Assembly: GCA_929200255.1 (NCBI GenBank)
Contig: CAKMYZ010000007.1
Location: 80,408 to 144,407 of the forward strand
From: an uncultured Alphaproteobacteria bacterium
GTDB lineage: Bacteria; Pseudomonadota; Alphaproteobacteria; Rhodobacterales; Rhodobacteraceae
Reading direction: 5' to 3'
DNA length: 64,000 nucleotides
The notes beneath the pieces were generated by a model, which worked only from the letters and a program-made list of their open reading frames with translations, was not told where the DNA came from and ran no database searches. Both the position numbers and the translations under genes were made by a program. This document shows positions 45,938-55,140 of this stretch, in pieces. Numbering within the stretch: position 1 is the stretch's first letter; every line of letters starts with the position of its first letter.

Positions 45938-47079
45938 TCCGGCTTGATGTCTTGGCCGAACAGATCACGGTCAAGTGGTTGATCCAGCGTCTTTTCAGTT
46001 TCCGGCAGCCCCTCTCGGGATAGCAGGACAGCAAATGGGCGCAGCTGAGGCACATAGCTGCATACGACCAACATCATCACCATGATGGGGACGGACAGGA
46101 ACATACCCGGCACGCCCCAGACGGCACCCCAGAAGGCCAGAAACAGGATGATTCCAAAAGACGACAGGCGCAGGGCGCGGCCCATCAGCATCGGATCAAT
46201 AATGCTGCCGTTGATGAACTGTATGATCCCCGAAATGACAAAGATCAGACCTGTGGTTGTCGGATCACCTATCTGGACATGGGCGATCAGGGCAATCAGT
46301 GCTGTGGCAACAATTGATCCGATATTGGGGATAAAGTTCAGCACGAAGGTGATGATCCCTATTGATGTGGCAAGTTCCAGATCAAAGGCCCTGGCCAGTA
46401 CATAGATCATCGCGCCAGTGATCGCACTAATCATGGTCTTGACCAGCAGGTAATAGTTCACCCGGTGAATGATGGATTGGATGATCTTACCCACACGTTC
46501 GGCCTGTTCCTGATCGCCCAGAAAGCTCAGCAATTTGGTTTCAAACCAGATCCGTTCAACAAAAAGGAAGCCCACAAACAGGATAATCAGAACGGTGGCC
46601 TGTGTGATCCCACTGGCTTGCCCCGCAGCAGACCGCAGATAGCTGGACACATCAACCGACCGCAGCGCGTTTGAAATGGCAAGCTGGCTATCATCACCGG
46701 CCCAGCTGAACAGCGATGCCACAGCAGAGGGCGCACGTTCAGCATAAGACAGCGTTGTCACCAGCACAGTGTTCACCTCCGCCAGCAGAATTGAGGTCAG
46801 CGTCAGCAAAGCAGCCGAGATCAGCGCAAGCGCTGCAATACTGGCAACAGCGTTGGGGATACGGATCATACCGATGCGTTGGCGCGCGATAAAGTTGATC
46901 ACATCGCTGGTTAGGCTGAACAGAATGATGGCAATGGCCAGTGAGATCAGCACAAACTGCGCCTGTACCAACAAAAACAGCACGACCGCAAAGGCGATGA
47001 TTAACAGCGCACCGGTTTGCAGGCGCGTGGTGTCATTGGGCCGTTCGGTGGGGGTTGTTTTGGGCGGATCGTGCAGCAT
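45934..47079 (-). CDS. AI-2E family (TqsA/PerM-like) membrane protein
   Basis: 381 residues from ATG 47079 (MLHDPPKTTPTERP), about eight helices. The C-terminal half has the family's PNIGSIVATALIALIAH and GVPGMFLSVPIMVMM. Members have been linked to autoinducer-2 export, or to sodium/proton exchange; the role here is unknown. The ORF could be extended to 47139 but without a supporting ribosome site. Confidence 0.87.
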   Translation of the reverse strand: MLHDPPKTTPTERPNDTTRLQTGALLIIAFAVVLFLLVQAQFVLISLAIAIILFSLTSDVINFIARQRIGMIRIPNAVASIAALALISAALLTLTSILLAEVNTVLVTTLSYAERAPSAVASLFSWAGDDSQLAISNALRSVDVSSYLRSAAGQASGITQATVLIILFVGFLFVERIWFETKLLSFLGDQEQAERVGKIIQSIIHRVNYYLLVKTMISAITGAMIYVLARAFDLELATSIGIITFVLNFIPNIGSIVATALIALIAHVQIGDPTTTGLIFVISGIIQFINGSIIDPMLMGRALRLSSFGIILFLAFWGAVWGVPGMFLSVPIMVMMLVVCSYVPQLRPFAVLLSREGLPETEKTLDQPLDRDLFGQDIKPD

Positions 47080-47193
47080 CGATGTGAATTCTCGTGATCT
47101 AGAAGACTGATGTATATGCCGAGAGAGGCCTGCGCACAAACATAACTGTGGGGTCTTGCAATCAATACCCGGATGGGGCTAAACCGCCGCCAC

Positions 47194-47283
47194 GGACAGG
47201 TGGCCGAGTGGTCGAAGGCGCACGCCTGGAAAGTGTGTAGGCGGGAGACCGTCTCCAGGGTTCGAATCCCTGTCTGTCCGCCA
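47194..47283 (+). tRNA. tRNA-Ser (GGA)
   Basis: 90 bases including CCA. Acceptor GGACAGG pairs with TCTGTCC; D arm TGGCCGAGTGGTCGAAGGC; anticodon stem CACGC/GTGTG with loop CTGGAAA giving anticodon GGA; a long variable arm (GCGGGAGACCGTC region) marks a class II tRNA; T arm CAGGGTTCGAATCCCTG. Confidence 0.97.
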
Positions 47284-47632
47284 CAATCCCTCATTGATTG
47301 CGCACAAATCAAACCACACCTGCGAGAGGGTCGGGCGTTTCCGAACAAATCGACAATGATGGCATTTGCGCGATATTGGTGCGTGGTCGTGTCAAGTCTT
47401 GGAAGAAAGACTTGATCGTGCGACGAAATCGGGCAATCTGTGCACCCGTAGTGAGGCATCTAGGGGCATGTCTTGCACCGTGCTGCCCACAACGCCGGTT
47501 GGAGTCCTGAAGTGTTTGTTTATAGTTGTTTTGATTGCCCATGTTGTACGGCACCCCTGCAGAGATGATTTGTCCTGACCCAAGCGCGCGTGATGCCGCG
47601 TCCCCCGCGCGTGTGACACAGGGTGCCGTTCA
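47284..47632 (+). other. 349-base region without a gene downstream of tRNA-Ser
   Basis: No ORF of coding quality, terminator or repeat of the tRNA 3' end is seen. The base composition is more AT-rich near 47500-47570 than in the surrounding genes, which may mark the promoter of the acyltransferase gene. Confidence 0.4.
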
Positions 47633-49657
47633 ATGAAGTATCGCCCGGATATTGACGGCTTGCGCGCCGTTGCCGTGATCACGATCATCTTTTTTCACCT
47701 CGGCATTCCGGGTTTTGGTGGGGCTTTCACAGGGCCAGAGGTGTTCTTTGTCCTTTCTGGTTTCCTGATCGCATCACGGATTTTCGATCAGGTGGAAAAG
47801 GGCAAGTTCGTCTTTTCCGAGTTCTACTATCGCCGTGTACGCCGCCTGTTTCCGGCGTATTTTTTGATGCTGATCGTGTCGCTGATCCTGTCTTACTTGT
47901 TTCTGCTGCCCGCCGATTTTCGGGAATTCGCCAAGAGCTTTTCCTCGGCCACGCTCTATCTGTCTAATGTGCAGTTCTACCGCGAAACCGGTTACTTTGA
48001 CACGGCCGCACATTTCAAACCGCTGCTGCACACTTGGTCGCTGTCTGTGGAAGAGCAATTCTACCTCTTCTTTCCGGTGGTCGTGGGCGTTTTGGCATGG
48101 ATGAGCAGGCGCCAGTTCTTCTTCACCTTCCTGACGATGAGCGTTGCCTCCTTTGTGGCTGCGGTCATCTGGATTGAGTTCGACAAGAGCTTTGCCTTCT
48201 ACATGTTCCCGCTGCGTATCTGGGAATTGGGCCTCGGCATCATGATCGCGACAGGCTGTTACAACATGCCCAAGTTCAAGGCCGCCTTGCCACGCGAAGT
48301 GCTGGCCTGGGCGGGCATTTTGCTGATCCTTGTGCCGATGTTCATTTATGAACCTTCGATGAAGTTCCCTGGTATTGCAGCCGTTCCCGCTTGCGTCGGC
48401 ACGTGGTTGATTATCCAGCTTGACGGCGATCGCATGACCTCTGTTCAGAAGCTGCTGGCCCTCAGGCCGATGGTCTATATCGGCGCTCTCTCTTATGGGC
48501 TCTACCTGTGGCACTGGCCGCTTTATGTGATCTACAGCTACACTGACACGAACGGGACAGGTGCGTTTGAAGTCACCGTAATCCTGACGGTCACTTTGGT
48601 GATTTCCCATCTGACGTATCGCTTTGTCGAAACGCCGTTCCGAACCGGAGCGTTTGGGTTCTACACCACCAAATGGGCGGTGTTTGGATCAACTGCGGCG
48701 CTGTCGGCCGTGCTGATGGCGGCTGGCGTTGCGATTTTCCTGCAAAACGGCATGCCGAACCGTTTTGATGAACGCACCCAGGCGGCAATTTCGGCGACGG
48801 ATCTATTTGGGGATATCGCCCAGGATTGTGTGCTCGACGCGACCAACTCGCGGCTGGCCGACATCGAATACTGCGAGATCGGCACACCGTTTGAGGCGGA
48901 CCACTACACGCTGATCTGGGGCGATTCTCATTCGCCGACCTATCGTTTTGCGTTTCAGGATGCGCTGCCAGATGCTGACGCCCTGATGGTCTGGAGCGGT
49001 GGCTGCCCCGCGCTTTTTGACGCGCGGGTGGATGAGTATGTCGCCACCGCCGCGATTGATCTGGCCTGTGAGCGCAGGAACGCGGCAGTCAAACGTCTGG
49101 TTGCGGATGATGATCGCATCGATGCGGTGATTATCCTTGGCCGCTGGTCTTATTATGGGCGTGGTACGGGCACCGGCGTGGATATCCAGAACGAGATCAA
49201 GGTCTGGCCGGTGGGCGGCGACTATGATCCGGCGGCTGACCAATATGCCATCTATATGGCGCGGTTTGAGCGTACGGTTGCCGCACTGCGCGACAAGGGC
49301 CTCAAGGTCTTTGTGATCGAACAACCGCCCGAGTTCCCAGAGTTCAACGCACGTATCTTTGTGATGAATCAACTGACAGGCCGATTGTCCGATGACGTGC
49401 TGGCCCAGATCGGGACAATTGAAAGGGACGTGCTGGAGACCCGCCAAGGCCCGATGATCGCGCTGCTTGACCGGCTTGAGCAGGAGGGGGCGATCACGCT
49501 GTTGCGCACGCATGACCGGCTTTGCGATGCGGACGCCTGCTCGTTGATGCTCGATGGGGTGCCGCTTTACTTTGATAATAATCATATGGCCGCTTCAATG
49601 GTCCGGCGGATCTCTGACATCTTTGGCCCGGTTGCAATGTATCACAACGACGGCTAA
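47633..49657 (+). CDS. OafA/YrhL-type acyltransferase fused to an SGNH domain
   Basis: Membrane O-acyltransferase that decorates surface polysaccharide or peptidoglycan. 674 residues: about ten helices of acyltransferase family 3 (YRPDIDGLRAVAVITII, FFVLSGFLIASRIF, HTWSLSVEEQFYLFFP), one linking helix near residue 365, and a C-terminal periplasmic SGNH hydrolase-like domain with WGDSHSPTYR and YFDNNHMA (the Asp/His pair). The acceptor is unknown. The gene stands alone. Confidence 0.92.
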   Translation: MKYRPDIDGLRAVAVITIIFFHLGIPGFGGAFTGPEVFFVLSGFLIASRIFDQVEKGKFVFSEFYYRRVRRLFPAYFLMLIVSLILSYLFLLPADFREFAKSFSSATLYLSNVQFYRETGYFDTAAHFKPLLHTWSLSVEEQFYLFFPVVVGVLAWMSRRQFFFTFLTMSVASFVAAVIWIEFDKSFAFYMFPLRIWELGLGIMIATGCYNMPKFKAALPREVLAWAGILLILVPMFIYEPSMKFPGIAAVPACVGTWLIIQLDGDRMTSVQKLLALRPMVYIGALSYGLYLWHWPLYVIYSYTDTNGTGAFEVTVILTVTLVISHLTYRFVETPFRTGAFGFYTTKWAVFGSTAALSAVLMAAGVAIFLQNGMPNRFDERTQAAISATDLFGDIAQDCVLDATNSRLADIEYCEIGTPFEADHYTLIWGDSHSPTYRFAFQDALPDADALMVWSGGCPALFDARVDEYVATAAIDLACERRNAAVKRLVADDDRIDAVIILGRWSYYGRGTGTGVDIQNEIKVWPVGGDYDPAADQYAIYMARFERTVAALRDKGLKVFVIEQPPEFPEFNARIFVMNQLTGRLSDDVLAQIGTIERDVLETRQGPMIALLDRLEQEGAITLLRTHDRLCDADACSLMLDGVPLYFDNNHMAASMVRRISDIFGPVAMYHNDG

Positions 49658-49825
49658 TTGCGCCCGCCGCCCACTACCAGCCGGATGGTGTTGCACCTAC
49701 GTCCCGCTCACCCGATGGTGATGTATCTCGGATTCTCGGCACCCCAGCAAGGGGTATTGGCTTGGAGGGAAGGACAGCACCATAGCATACGCTGACGCTG
49801 GCGCGGCCCGTTGCACCCAAATTTG

Positions 49826-51028
49826 CTAGCCAACCACGTTGAAGTCCGGCCCGTAGGGATAGCCGGTGATATTTTCATTCCCATCATCGGTGATGACCAG
49901 AATGTCATGCTCGCGGTAACCACCTGCACCGGGCGTGCCCTTGGGGATCGTCAGCATCGGCTCCATCGAGATGACCATGCCCGGCTCTAGCACTGTGTCG
50001 ATATCTTCGCGCAGTTCCAGCCCCGCTTCACGGCCATAGTAATGCGATAGCACACCAAAAGAGTGACCATAGCCAAAGGTCCGGTATTGCAGCAGGTCAC
50101 GCGCGGCAAAGAAGGTATTGATCTTCTCGGTCACCTCCGCACAGCTTGCACCGGGTTGCAGCAGGCGCATTCCGTATTCATGGGCCGCGACATTGGCCTC
50201 CCAGATCTTCAGGCTGTCTTGGTCAACCGTTTCCACAAACAAGGTGCGTTCCAGGGCTGTGTAATAGCCGCTGATCATCGGGAAGGTGTTGAGGCTGAGG
50301 ATATCACCCGCCATCAGTTTGCGCGCGGTGACAGGGTTGTGTGCGCCATCGGTGTTGATGCCCGATTGGAACCAGACCCAAGTGTCACGGTATTCAGCAT
50401 CCGAGAAACGCTTGGCGATCTCCAGCTCCATCGCGTCACGGCCTGCCATGGCCACGTCAATTTCGCGCGTACCAACCCTGATCGCATCTTTGACGGCATA
50501 ACCGCCAACATCAGCAACCTGCGCGCCTGCTTTGATCAGATCAATCTCTGCCACTGATTTATGCATCCGTTGTCGCATGGATGCGGGGGCCACGTCAGTG
50601 GTGGCCTTGGGCGACAGGAACGCATCAAGCAGCGCCTTTTGCGCCAGTGTCAGGTGATCACCTTCATAACCGATGGTCTTGCCCGTGCCCGTGACAGACC
50701 GGATCGCCCGCCAGTAATTGTTCCGCGCCCAATCGGTGTATGTGATGTTGTCGCCATAGCAGCGCCGCCACGGCTGGGCCGCGTCAATGCCCGCGCTGAA
50801 GGTGACATTCTCGGACGCCGTGACCACAAGCGCGTAGGGCCTGCCGAATGCGCAGTACAAGAACCCGCTGTAATAGGCGATGCAGTGCATCGACGTGAAA
50901 ACGCAGGCATCGATCCCTTCAGCGGTCATATGGGCGCGCAGCTTGGCAAGGCGCGCCTCATATTCAGCATCTGCGAAGGGCAGGGTCTTCTGCCCCTGAT
51001 GAAAGCGGTAATACTCTGGACGATCCAT
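49826..51028 (-). CDS. Creatinase (creatine amidinohydrolase)
   Basis: Hydrolyses creatine to sarcosine and urea. 400 residues, the length of Pseudomonas creatinase, and very similar along the chain: FTSMHCIAYYSGFLYCAFGR, WFQSGINTDGAHNPVTARK with the catalytic His, SGYYTALERTLF, YRTFGYGHSFGVLSHYYGRE, and AGGYREHDIL. The metal-binding Asp of M24 peptidases is replaced (LSLNTFPMISGYY), as in creatinase, so it should not be called Xaa-Pro aminopeptidase. AAAGGAG precedes the ATG. It ends the ABC operon, 200 bases after the last permease gene. Confidence 0.88.
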   Translation of the reverse strand: MDRPEYYRFHQGQKTLPFADAEYEARLAKLRAHMTAEGIDACVFTSMHCIAYYSGFLYCAFGRPYALVVTASENVTFSAGIDAAQPWRRCYGDNITYTDWARNNYWRAIRSVTGTGKTIGYEGDHLTLAQKALLDAFLSPKATTDVAPASMRQRMHKSVAEIDLIKAGAQVADVGGYAVKDAIRVGTREIDVAMAGRDAMELEIAKRFSDAEYRDTWVWFQSGINTDGAHNPVTARKLMAGDILSLNTFPMISGYYTALERTLFVETVDQDSLKIWEANVAAHEYGMRLLQPGASCAEVTEKINTFFAARDLLQYRTFGYGHSFGVLSHYYGREAGLELREDIDTVLEPGMVISMEPMLTIPKGTPGAGGYREHDILVITDDGNENITGYPYGPDFNVVG

Positions 51029-51228
51029 CGAATGGCTCCTTTGGTCCGAAGCCGCATCGGTCTGAGGCGTAAGGCTCCTCAGAACCGCGCAAGCGGCAAA
51101 GAAAAGTCCCGGCGTTCAGGAAAGTGATGTCAGGAGGTGCATATGATATGCTGGCGACGCCATCGCCTGTCCCGTGCCCCTTAGTCTAAAAGAGCCGGCG
51201 CACAGATCAAGACAAATGTCGGGCAGGT

Positions 51229-52236
51229 TTAGCCGGGGGTCATGCCCCGCAACCGCTCGGACCTGCGCCGCAGCAGTTCCAGCGTGACCAAAAGAACCAC
51301 AGAGATAGAGATCAGCACAGTCGCTGCCGCCAGAATGGTCGGGCTGATCTGCTCGCGCAGCCCGGTGAACATCTGCCAAGGCAGGGTTTGCTGGCCGACC
51401 GAGCCGACAAAGAGCACCACAACAACCTCATCAAACGAGGTGATAAAGGCGAAAAGTCCACCAGAAATGACACCCGGCAGGATCAGCGGCATCTGCACCC
51501 GAAAGAAGGTGGTCACCGGGTTTGCGCCCAGATTGGCCGCCGCGCGTGTTAGCGACTTGTCAAAGCCCACCAGCGTTGCCGTGACCGTAATGATCACAAA
51601 AGGCACGCCTAGGGCCGCGTGCGACAGCACAACGCCCCAATAGGTGCCTTGCAAGCCAATCCGCGAATAGAAGAAATACATGCCCGCCGCAGAGATAATC
51701 AGCGGTACAATCATGGGTGAGATCAGGATCGCCATGATCGCCCTGCGAAATGGCACATGCGCCTGGCTTAACCCGATGGCCGCCAACGTGCCCAGTGATA
51801 CAGAAATCAGCGTCGCAACAGGCGCGATCTTGAGTGAGTTTTTGAGCGGGGTCATCCACTCGGTCCCCTCAACCCCCCACATCTTACCAATAACCAAACC
51901 AAGGGCCGCGCCCACGATGATCGGCAGCACGTTCCTGGAGCCGCGCCAGAAATAGAGCGCGGCAAACACCGCCAGACCAAGCAACGCCCCCACGATCAGC
52001 CCAGTGCCGGGCGACCCTTCGGTGCCAAAGAACGCGCGATAGTGTTTGAGCGAGTAACCTGCGGGGTCAAGCCGCAGCATCTCTGGCGTGAAGGTAAAGA
52101 AGTCCTGCGCGTTAAAGCTAAGCGGGATGATCGTGATGATCGGCGCGATCAGGAAGAAAAGGATCAACCCACAGATCACCCGAAAGCTATAGTACCAGAC
52201 CCGCTGACCGGTTGTTGCATATGGTGGCAGCCCCAT
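51229..52236 (-). CDS. ABC transporter permease, PotC-like, with two extra helices
   Basis: Inner membrane permease of a polyamine/iron-type importer. 335 residues from ATG 52236 (MGLPPYATTGQRVWYY), five bases after the previous stop; a longer ORF to 52311 overlaps the other permease. The EAA-type loop is RAAANLGANPVTTFFRVQMPLI. Between the first helix and SLKIAPVATLISVSLG there is an insertion holding two extra hydrophobic segments (GLIVGALLGLAVFAALYF and VLPIIVGAALGLVIG), not usual for PotC. Confidence 0.88.
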   Translation of the reverse strand: MGLPPYATTGQRVWYYSFRVICGLILFFLIAPIITIIPLSFNAQDFFTFTPEMLRLDPAGYSLKHYRAFFGTEGSPGTGLIVGALLGLAVFAALYFWRGSRNVLPIIVGAALGLVIGKMWGVEGTEWMTPLKNSLKIAPVATLISVSLGTLAAIGLSQAHVPFRRAIMAILISPMIVPLIISAAGMYFFYSRIGLQGTYWGVVLSHAALGVPFVIITVTATLVGFDKSLTRAAANLGANPVTTFFRVQMPLILPGVISGGLFAFITSFDEVVVVLFVGSVGQQTLPWQMFTGLREQISPTILAAATVLISISVVLLVTLELLRRRSERLRGMTPG

Positions 52237-52240
52237 GATC

Positions 52241-53896
52241 CTAGCCCCCCAACTTGACATTATCGATGCCGACAATCCGGTCATACGCCCAATAAAGCGC
52301 AAGAACCACAACCAGCAATATGGTGCCCAAGGCCGCCGCCAGACCCCAGTTCAATGAGCTGGAGATGTGATAGGCGATCCGGTTTGAGATAAAGACACCC
52401 TTGGTGCCGCCGACAATCTCGGGTGTGATGTAGTAACCAATCGATAGGATAAAGACGAGGATCGACCCCGCGCCGATACCCGGCACTGACTGCGGGAAAT
52501 AGACCCGCCAGAAGGCTGTCCAATTGGTGGCCCCAAGTGATTTTGCGGCGCGCAGATAGCTGGGTGGGATACCTTTCATCACCGAATAAAGCGGCAAGAT
52601 CATAAAGGGTAGCAGGATATGCGTCATCGCAATGATTGTGCCTGTCGCGTTGTTGATCAGCGCCAGTCGTGACCCGTCGCCGACAAGGCCGATCCAGACC
52701 AGCGTATCATTGATAACCCCTTGTTGTTGCAACAACACTTTCCAGGCGGATGTCCGCACCAGCAGTGATGTCCAGAAGGGCAGCAGGACAAGGATCATGA
52801 TCAGGTTCGCGCTACGATCGGGTAGGTTCGCCATCAGCCACGCAATGGGGTAGCCCAGCAAGATGCAGGAGAAAGTGATCGTTAGTGACATCCACAGCGT
52901 GCGCCAGAACAGGGTGATGTAGATGGCCACATCGTCCTCGACGGCCTGCGCGCCATCAGGTGTTAGTTCAAGGTCAATCGCCGTCAGGAAATATCCGGCC
53001 GTATAGGGGGATGAGAACGTCTGGATCGTACCCCAGACACTTGCGTCGCCCCAATCCTCATCCTGGGCAAGGAATGCATCGGTAAAGGCAAAATCGGCCA
53101 TCGGCCCAGCCACAGCGGCCTGCACAGCGCGCAGTTCTGCCGCCTCTGGCCCGTCATAGGTCAGTTCACCGGCTGTCAGGTCTTGCGCAAGTGCGATCCA
53201 GACAGCCTCCCAGGGGTCCTCTTCTGCGGGGGCGTCTTCGTCAACCGTATGGGTGAACATCGCAAAGGCGGCATATTGGCGGGCCGCATTGGGCAGTGCT
53301 GCTTCAGCAGCGTTTGAAAGGTAGACGTCCGCAGGAAGGCTAAGCGCCTGATTGGAAACGGTTGAGGCCCAGGCGCGTGCGGATGCGGCGGTATTTCCGG
53401 CGCTGCGATCATCGGTCAGGAACAGACCGGCCCAAAAGGCGCTATCGTCCAATGCCGCGCTGGCATCCTCCATGGCGGCGATCACATCGTCACCAAAGTC
53501 ATCCAGCTTCCGGCCGGTTTGGCGGAACAGCGATGAAATCCCTGTGGTTTCGTAATTGAGGCGGCTGCCCAAGGCGGTGTGTTTTTTTGCCTCGGCCGCC
53601 ATGAACATATCAAAATAAAGCGCCTCATAGGTCTGCTCAGACGGGCGCGCATCGCCTGTGTAGTCCCAATCGTTCAAGGCCACGACGGTTTGGGGCAGGG
53701 TGCGCGATGTGATGTCATCCTGCACCGAGCGGAACAGCATATCAAAAATTGGCGCGATAAAGGAGATCACAACAAATGCGAGCAGCGGCAGGATCAAAAG
53801 GAATGCGCGAAGCTTTTCGCGGCGCAGTGCGCGGCTGAGGCTTGCCTTGAGAGGGCGGCCATCCGCAGCAACGATCGGGCCTGTAGCGTCTGTCAT
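52241..53896 (-). CDS. ABC transporter permease, PotB-like, with a very large periplasmic loop
   Basis: 551 residues; PotB proteins are usually under 320. Helix 1 is at about residues 31-55. A soluble stretch of about 270 residues follows (57-330, acidic, Ala-rich, helical), and the usual core resumes at ITLFWRTLWMSLTITFSC. The EAA motif is LRAAKSLGATNWTAFWRVY. The insertion lies on the periplasmic side, where it could contact the binding protein or substrate. Confidence 0.9.
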   Translation of the reverse strand: MTDATGPIVAADGRPLKASLSRALRREKLRAFLLILPLLAFVVISFIAPIFDMLFRSVQDDITSRTLPQTVVALNDWDYTGDARPSEQTYEALYFDMFMAAEAKKHTALGSRLNYETTGISSLFRQTGRKLDDFGDDVIAAMEDASAALDDSAFWAGLFLTDDRSAGNTAASARAWASTVSNQALSLPADVYLSNAAEAALPNAARQYAAFAMFTHTVDEDAPAEEDPWEAVWIALAQDLTAGELTYDGPEAAELRAVQAAVAGPMADFAFTDAFLAQDEDWGDASVWGTIQTFSSPYTAGYFLTAIDLELTPDGAQAVEDDVAIYITLFWRTLWMSLTITFSCILLGYPIAWLMANLPDRSANLIMILVLLPFWTSLLVRTSAWKVLLQQQGVINDTLVWIGLVGDGSRLALINNATGTIIAMTHILLPFMILPLYSVMKGIPPSYLRAAKSLGATNWTAFWRVYFPQSVPGIGAGSILVFILSIGYYITPEIVGGTKGVFISNRIAYHISSSLNWGLAAALGTILLVVVLALYWAYDRIVGIDNVKLGG

Positions 53897-53918
53897 GATA
53901 ACACGTATCCTAAATGTC

Positions 53919-53942
53919 GAGGGCGCGCCGAAGCGCGCCCTC
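53919..53942 (-). repeat. Intercistronic hairpin after the binding-protein gene
   Basis: GAGGGCGCG (53919-53927) and CGCGCCCTC (53934-53942) form a perfect 9-base stem with a six-base loop, ten bases past the binding-protein stop on the minus strand. No T run follows. Such stems commonly protect the binding-protein mRNA and reduce read-through into permease genes. Confidence 0.65.
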
Positions 53943-53951
53943 GGTCATGAT

Positions 53952-55058
53952 TTACTGCGCGAGCCATGCCTGGAATTTTGCATCCAGATCATCACGGTAA
54001 TCTGCCCACCACTCGTAGTTGAACAGGAAGGTATTTACCGAGTTGGCAGGGTCGGTTGGCATATGTGGTGCCATCTCGATGCCCAGGGTTTCATGCGTGC
54101 TGACCAAAGGTGCAGACGACTGACGCGCAGGGCCGTAGCTGATGTATTTGGCCTGATCTGCCAGACGCTGTGTGTCTGTCGCAAAACGGACAAAGTCCAG
54201 CGCGCGTGCTTCACGCTCCGGGCTCAGACCGGTCGGAATGATCCAGCCGTCAAGGTCAAACATCTGCCAGTCCCACAACATCGACACCGGCTGATCCTGC
54301 TCTTCGATCAGGCTGAACAGGCGACCGTTATAGGTGGAGCCCATCACGATTTCACCATCGGCAAGCAGCTGAGGCGTGTCAGCACCGGCAGACCACCAGA
54401 TCACGTTGTCTTTGATCGTGTCCATCTTGGCGAACGCACGGTCTTGTCCTTCTTCGGTCTCAAGCACGTCGTAGACGTCGGCGATATCAACACCGTCGCA
54501 GATCAAAGCCCACTCAAGGTTGGCAATTGGGTTACGTTCAAGCGACCGCATCCCGGGATAGGCCTCCAGATCGTAGACATCGCAGACGCTTGTTGGTGGT
54601 GTGTCACCAACCAGATCATCGCGGTAGCCGAAGGTGGTCGAGTACACGATCTGCGGGATAAAGCAGTCCGATACGATCAGATCACCAAAATCGTCAGAGG
54701 CGGATGATCCGTCATCGCCGTCTGCCAGCATCTCATCATGGTCGATTTCAAGTGCGAGGCCTTCGTCGCACAGGCGGATCGCGTCAGCGGCCACAACATC
54801 CACAACATCCCATGTGACGTTGCCTGCTTCGTTCATCGCGCGCAGCTTTGCCACAGCCTCGGACGAGCTTTCGTCCCAGACGGCGGTCACACCTGCGTTG
54901 TTGGCGATATATGGTGCAACATAGGCGTTCTGTTGGCTGGCTTGATAGGCGCCACCCCAGCTGACCAGTGTCATGTCACCAGCCATATGGCCATCCGCAT
55001 AGGCCATGCCAGCAATTGCGGCAATCGCTGATGTCCCTAGAATTATTGACTTTTTCAT
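53952..55058 (-). CDS. Periplasmic substrate-binding protein, PotD/SBP_bac_8 type
   Basis: 368 residues with a signal peptide (cleavage near GMAYADG). The beginning TLVSWGGAYQASQQNAY is typical of PotD-like proteins. WDVVDVVAADAIRLCDEG and GWIIPTGLSPEREARALDFVRF follow. Acidic and aromatic residues are abundant, suiting a cationic ligand, but the ligand is unknown. It is encoded between the ATPase and the permeases. Confidence 0.9.
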   Translation of the reverse strand: MKKSIILGTSAIAAIAGMAYADGHMAGDMTLVSWGGAYQASQQNAYVAPYIANNAGVTAVWDESSSEAVAKLRAMNEAGNVTWDVVDVVAADAIRLCDEGLALEIDHDEMLADGDDGSSASDDFGDLIVSDCFIPQIVYSTTFGYRDDLVGDTPPTSVCDVYDLEAYPGMRSLERNPIANLEWALICDGVDIADVYDVLETEEGQDRAFAKMDTIKDNVIWWSAGADTPQLLADGEIVMGSTYNGRLFSLIEEQDQPVSMLWDWQMFDLDGWIIPTGLSPEREARALDFVRFATDTQRLADQAKYISYGPARQSSAPLVSTHETLGIEMAPHMPTDPANSVNTFLFNYEWWADYRDDLDAKFQAWLAQ

Positions 55059-55140
55059 GTACTTCTCCCGTTAGATGCGCCTGATTTACCGTCTGAAAGG
55101 TGACTGCCAGACGCAGCAGCCGACACTTTGTAATCGCGCC

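Noticed and set aside
47194..47632. Genomic island inserted at tRNA-Ser
   Set aside because: No integrase and no repeat of the tRNA 3' end were found downstream; the acyltransferase gene alone does not make an island.
49826..51028. Xaa-Pro aminopeptidase label for the distal M24-fold gene
   Set aside because: The metal-binding Asp positions are replaced and the sequence follows creatinase closely, including the catalytic His region.
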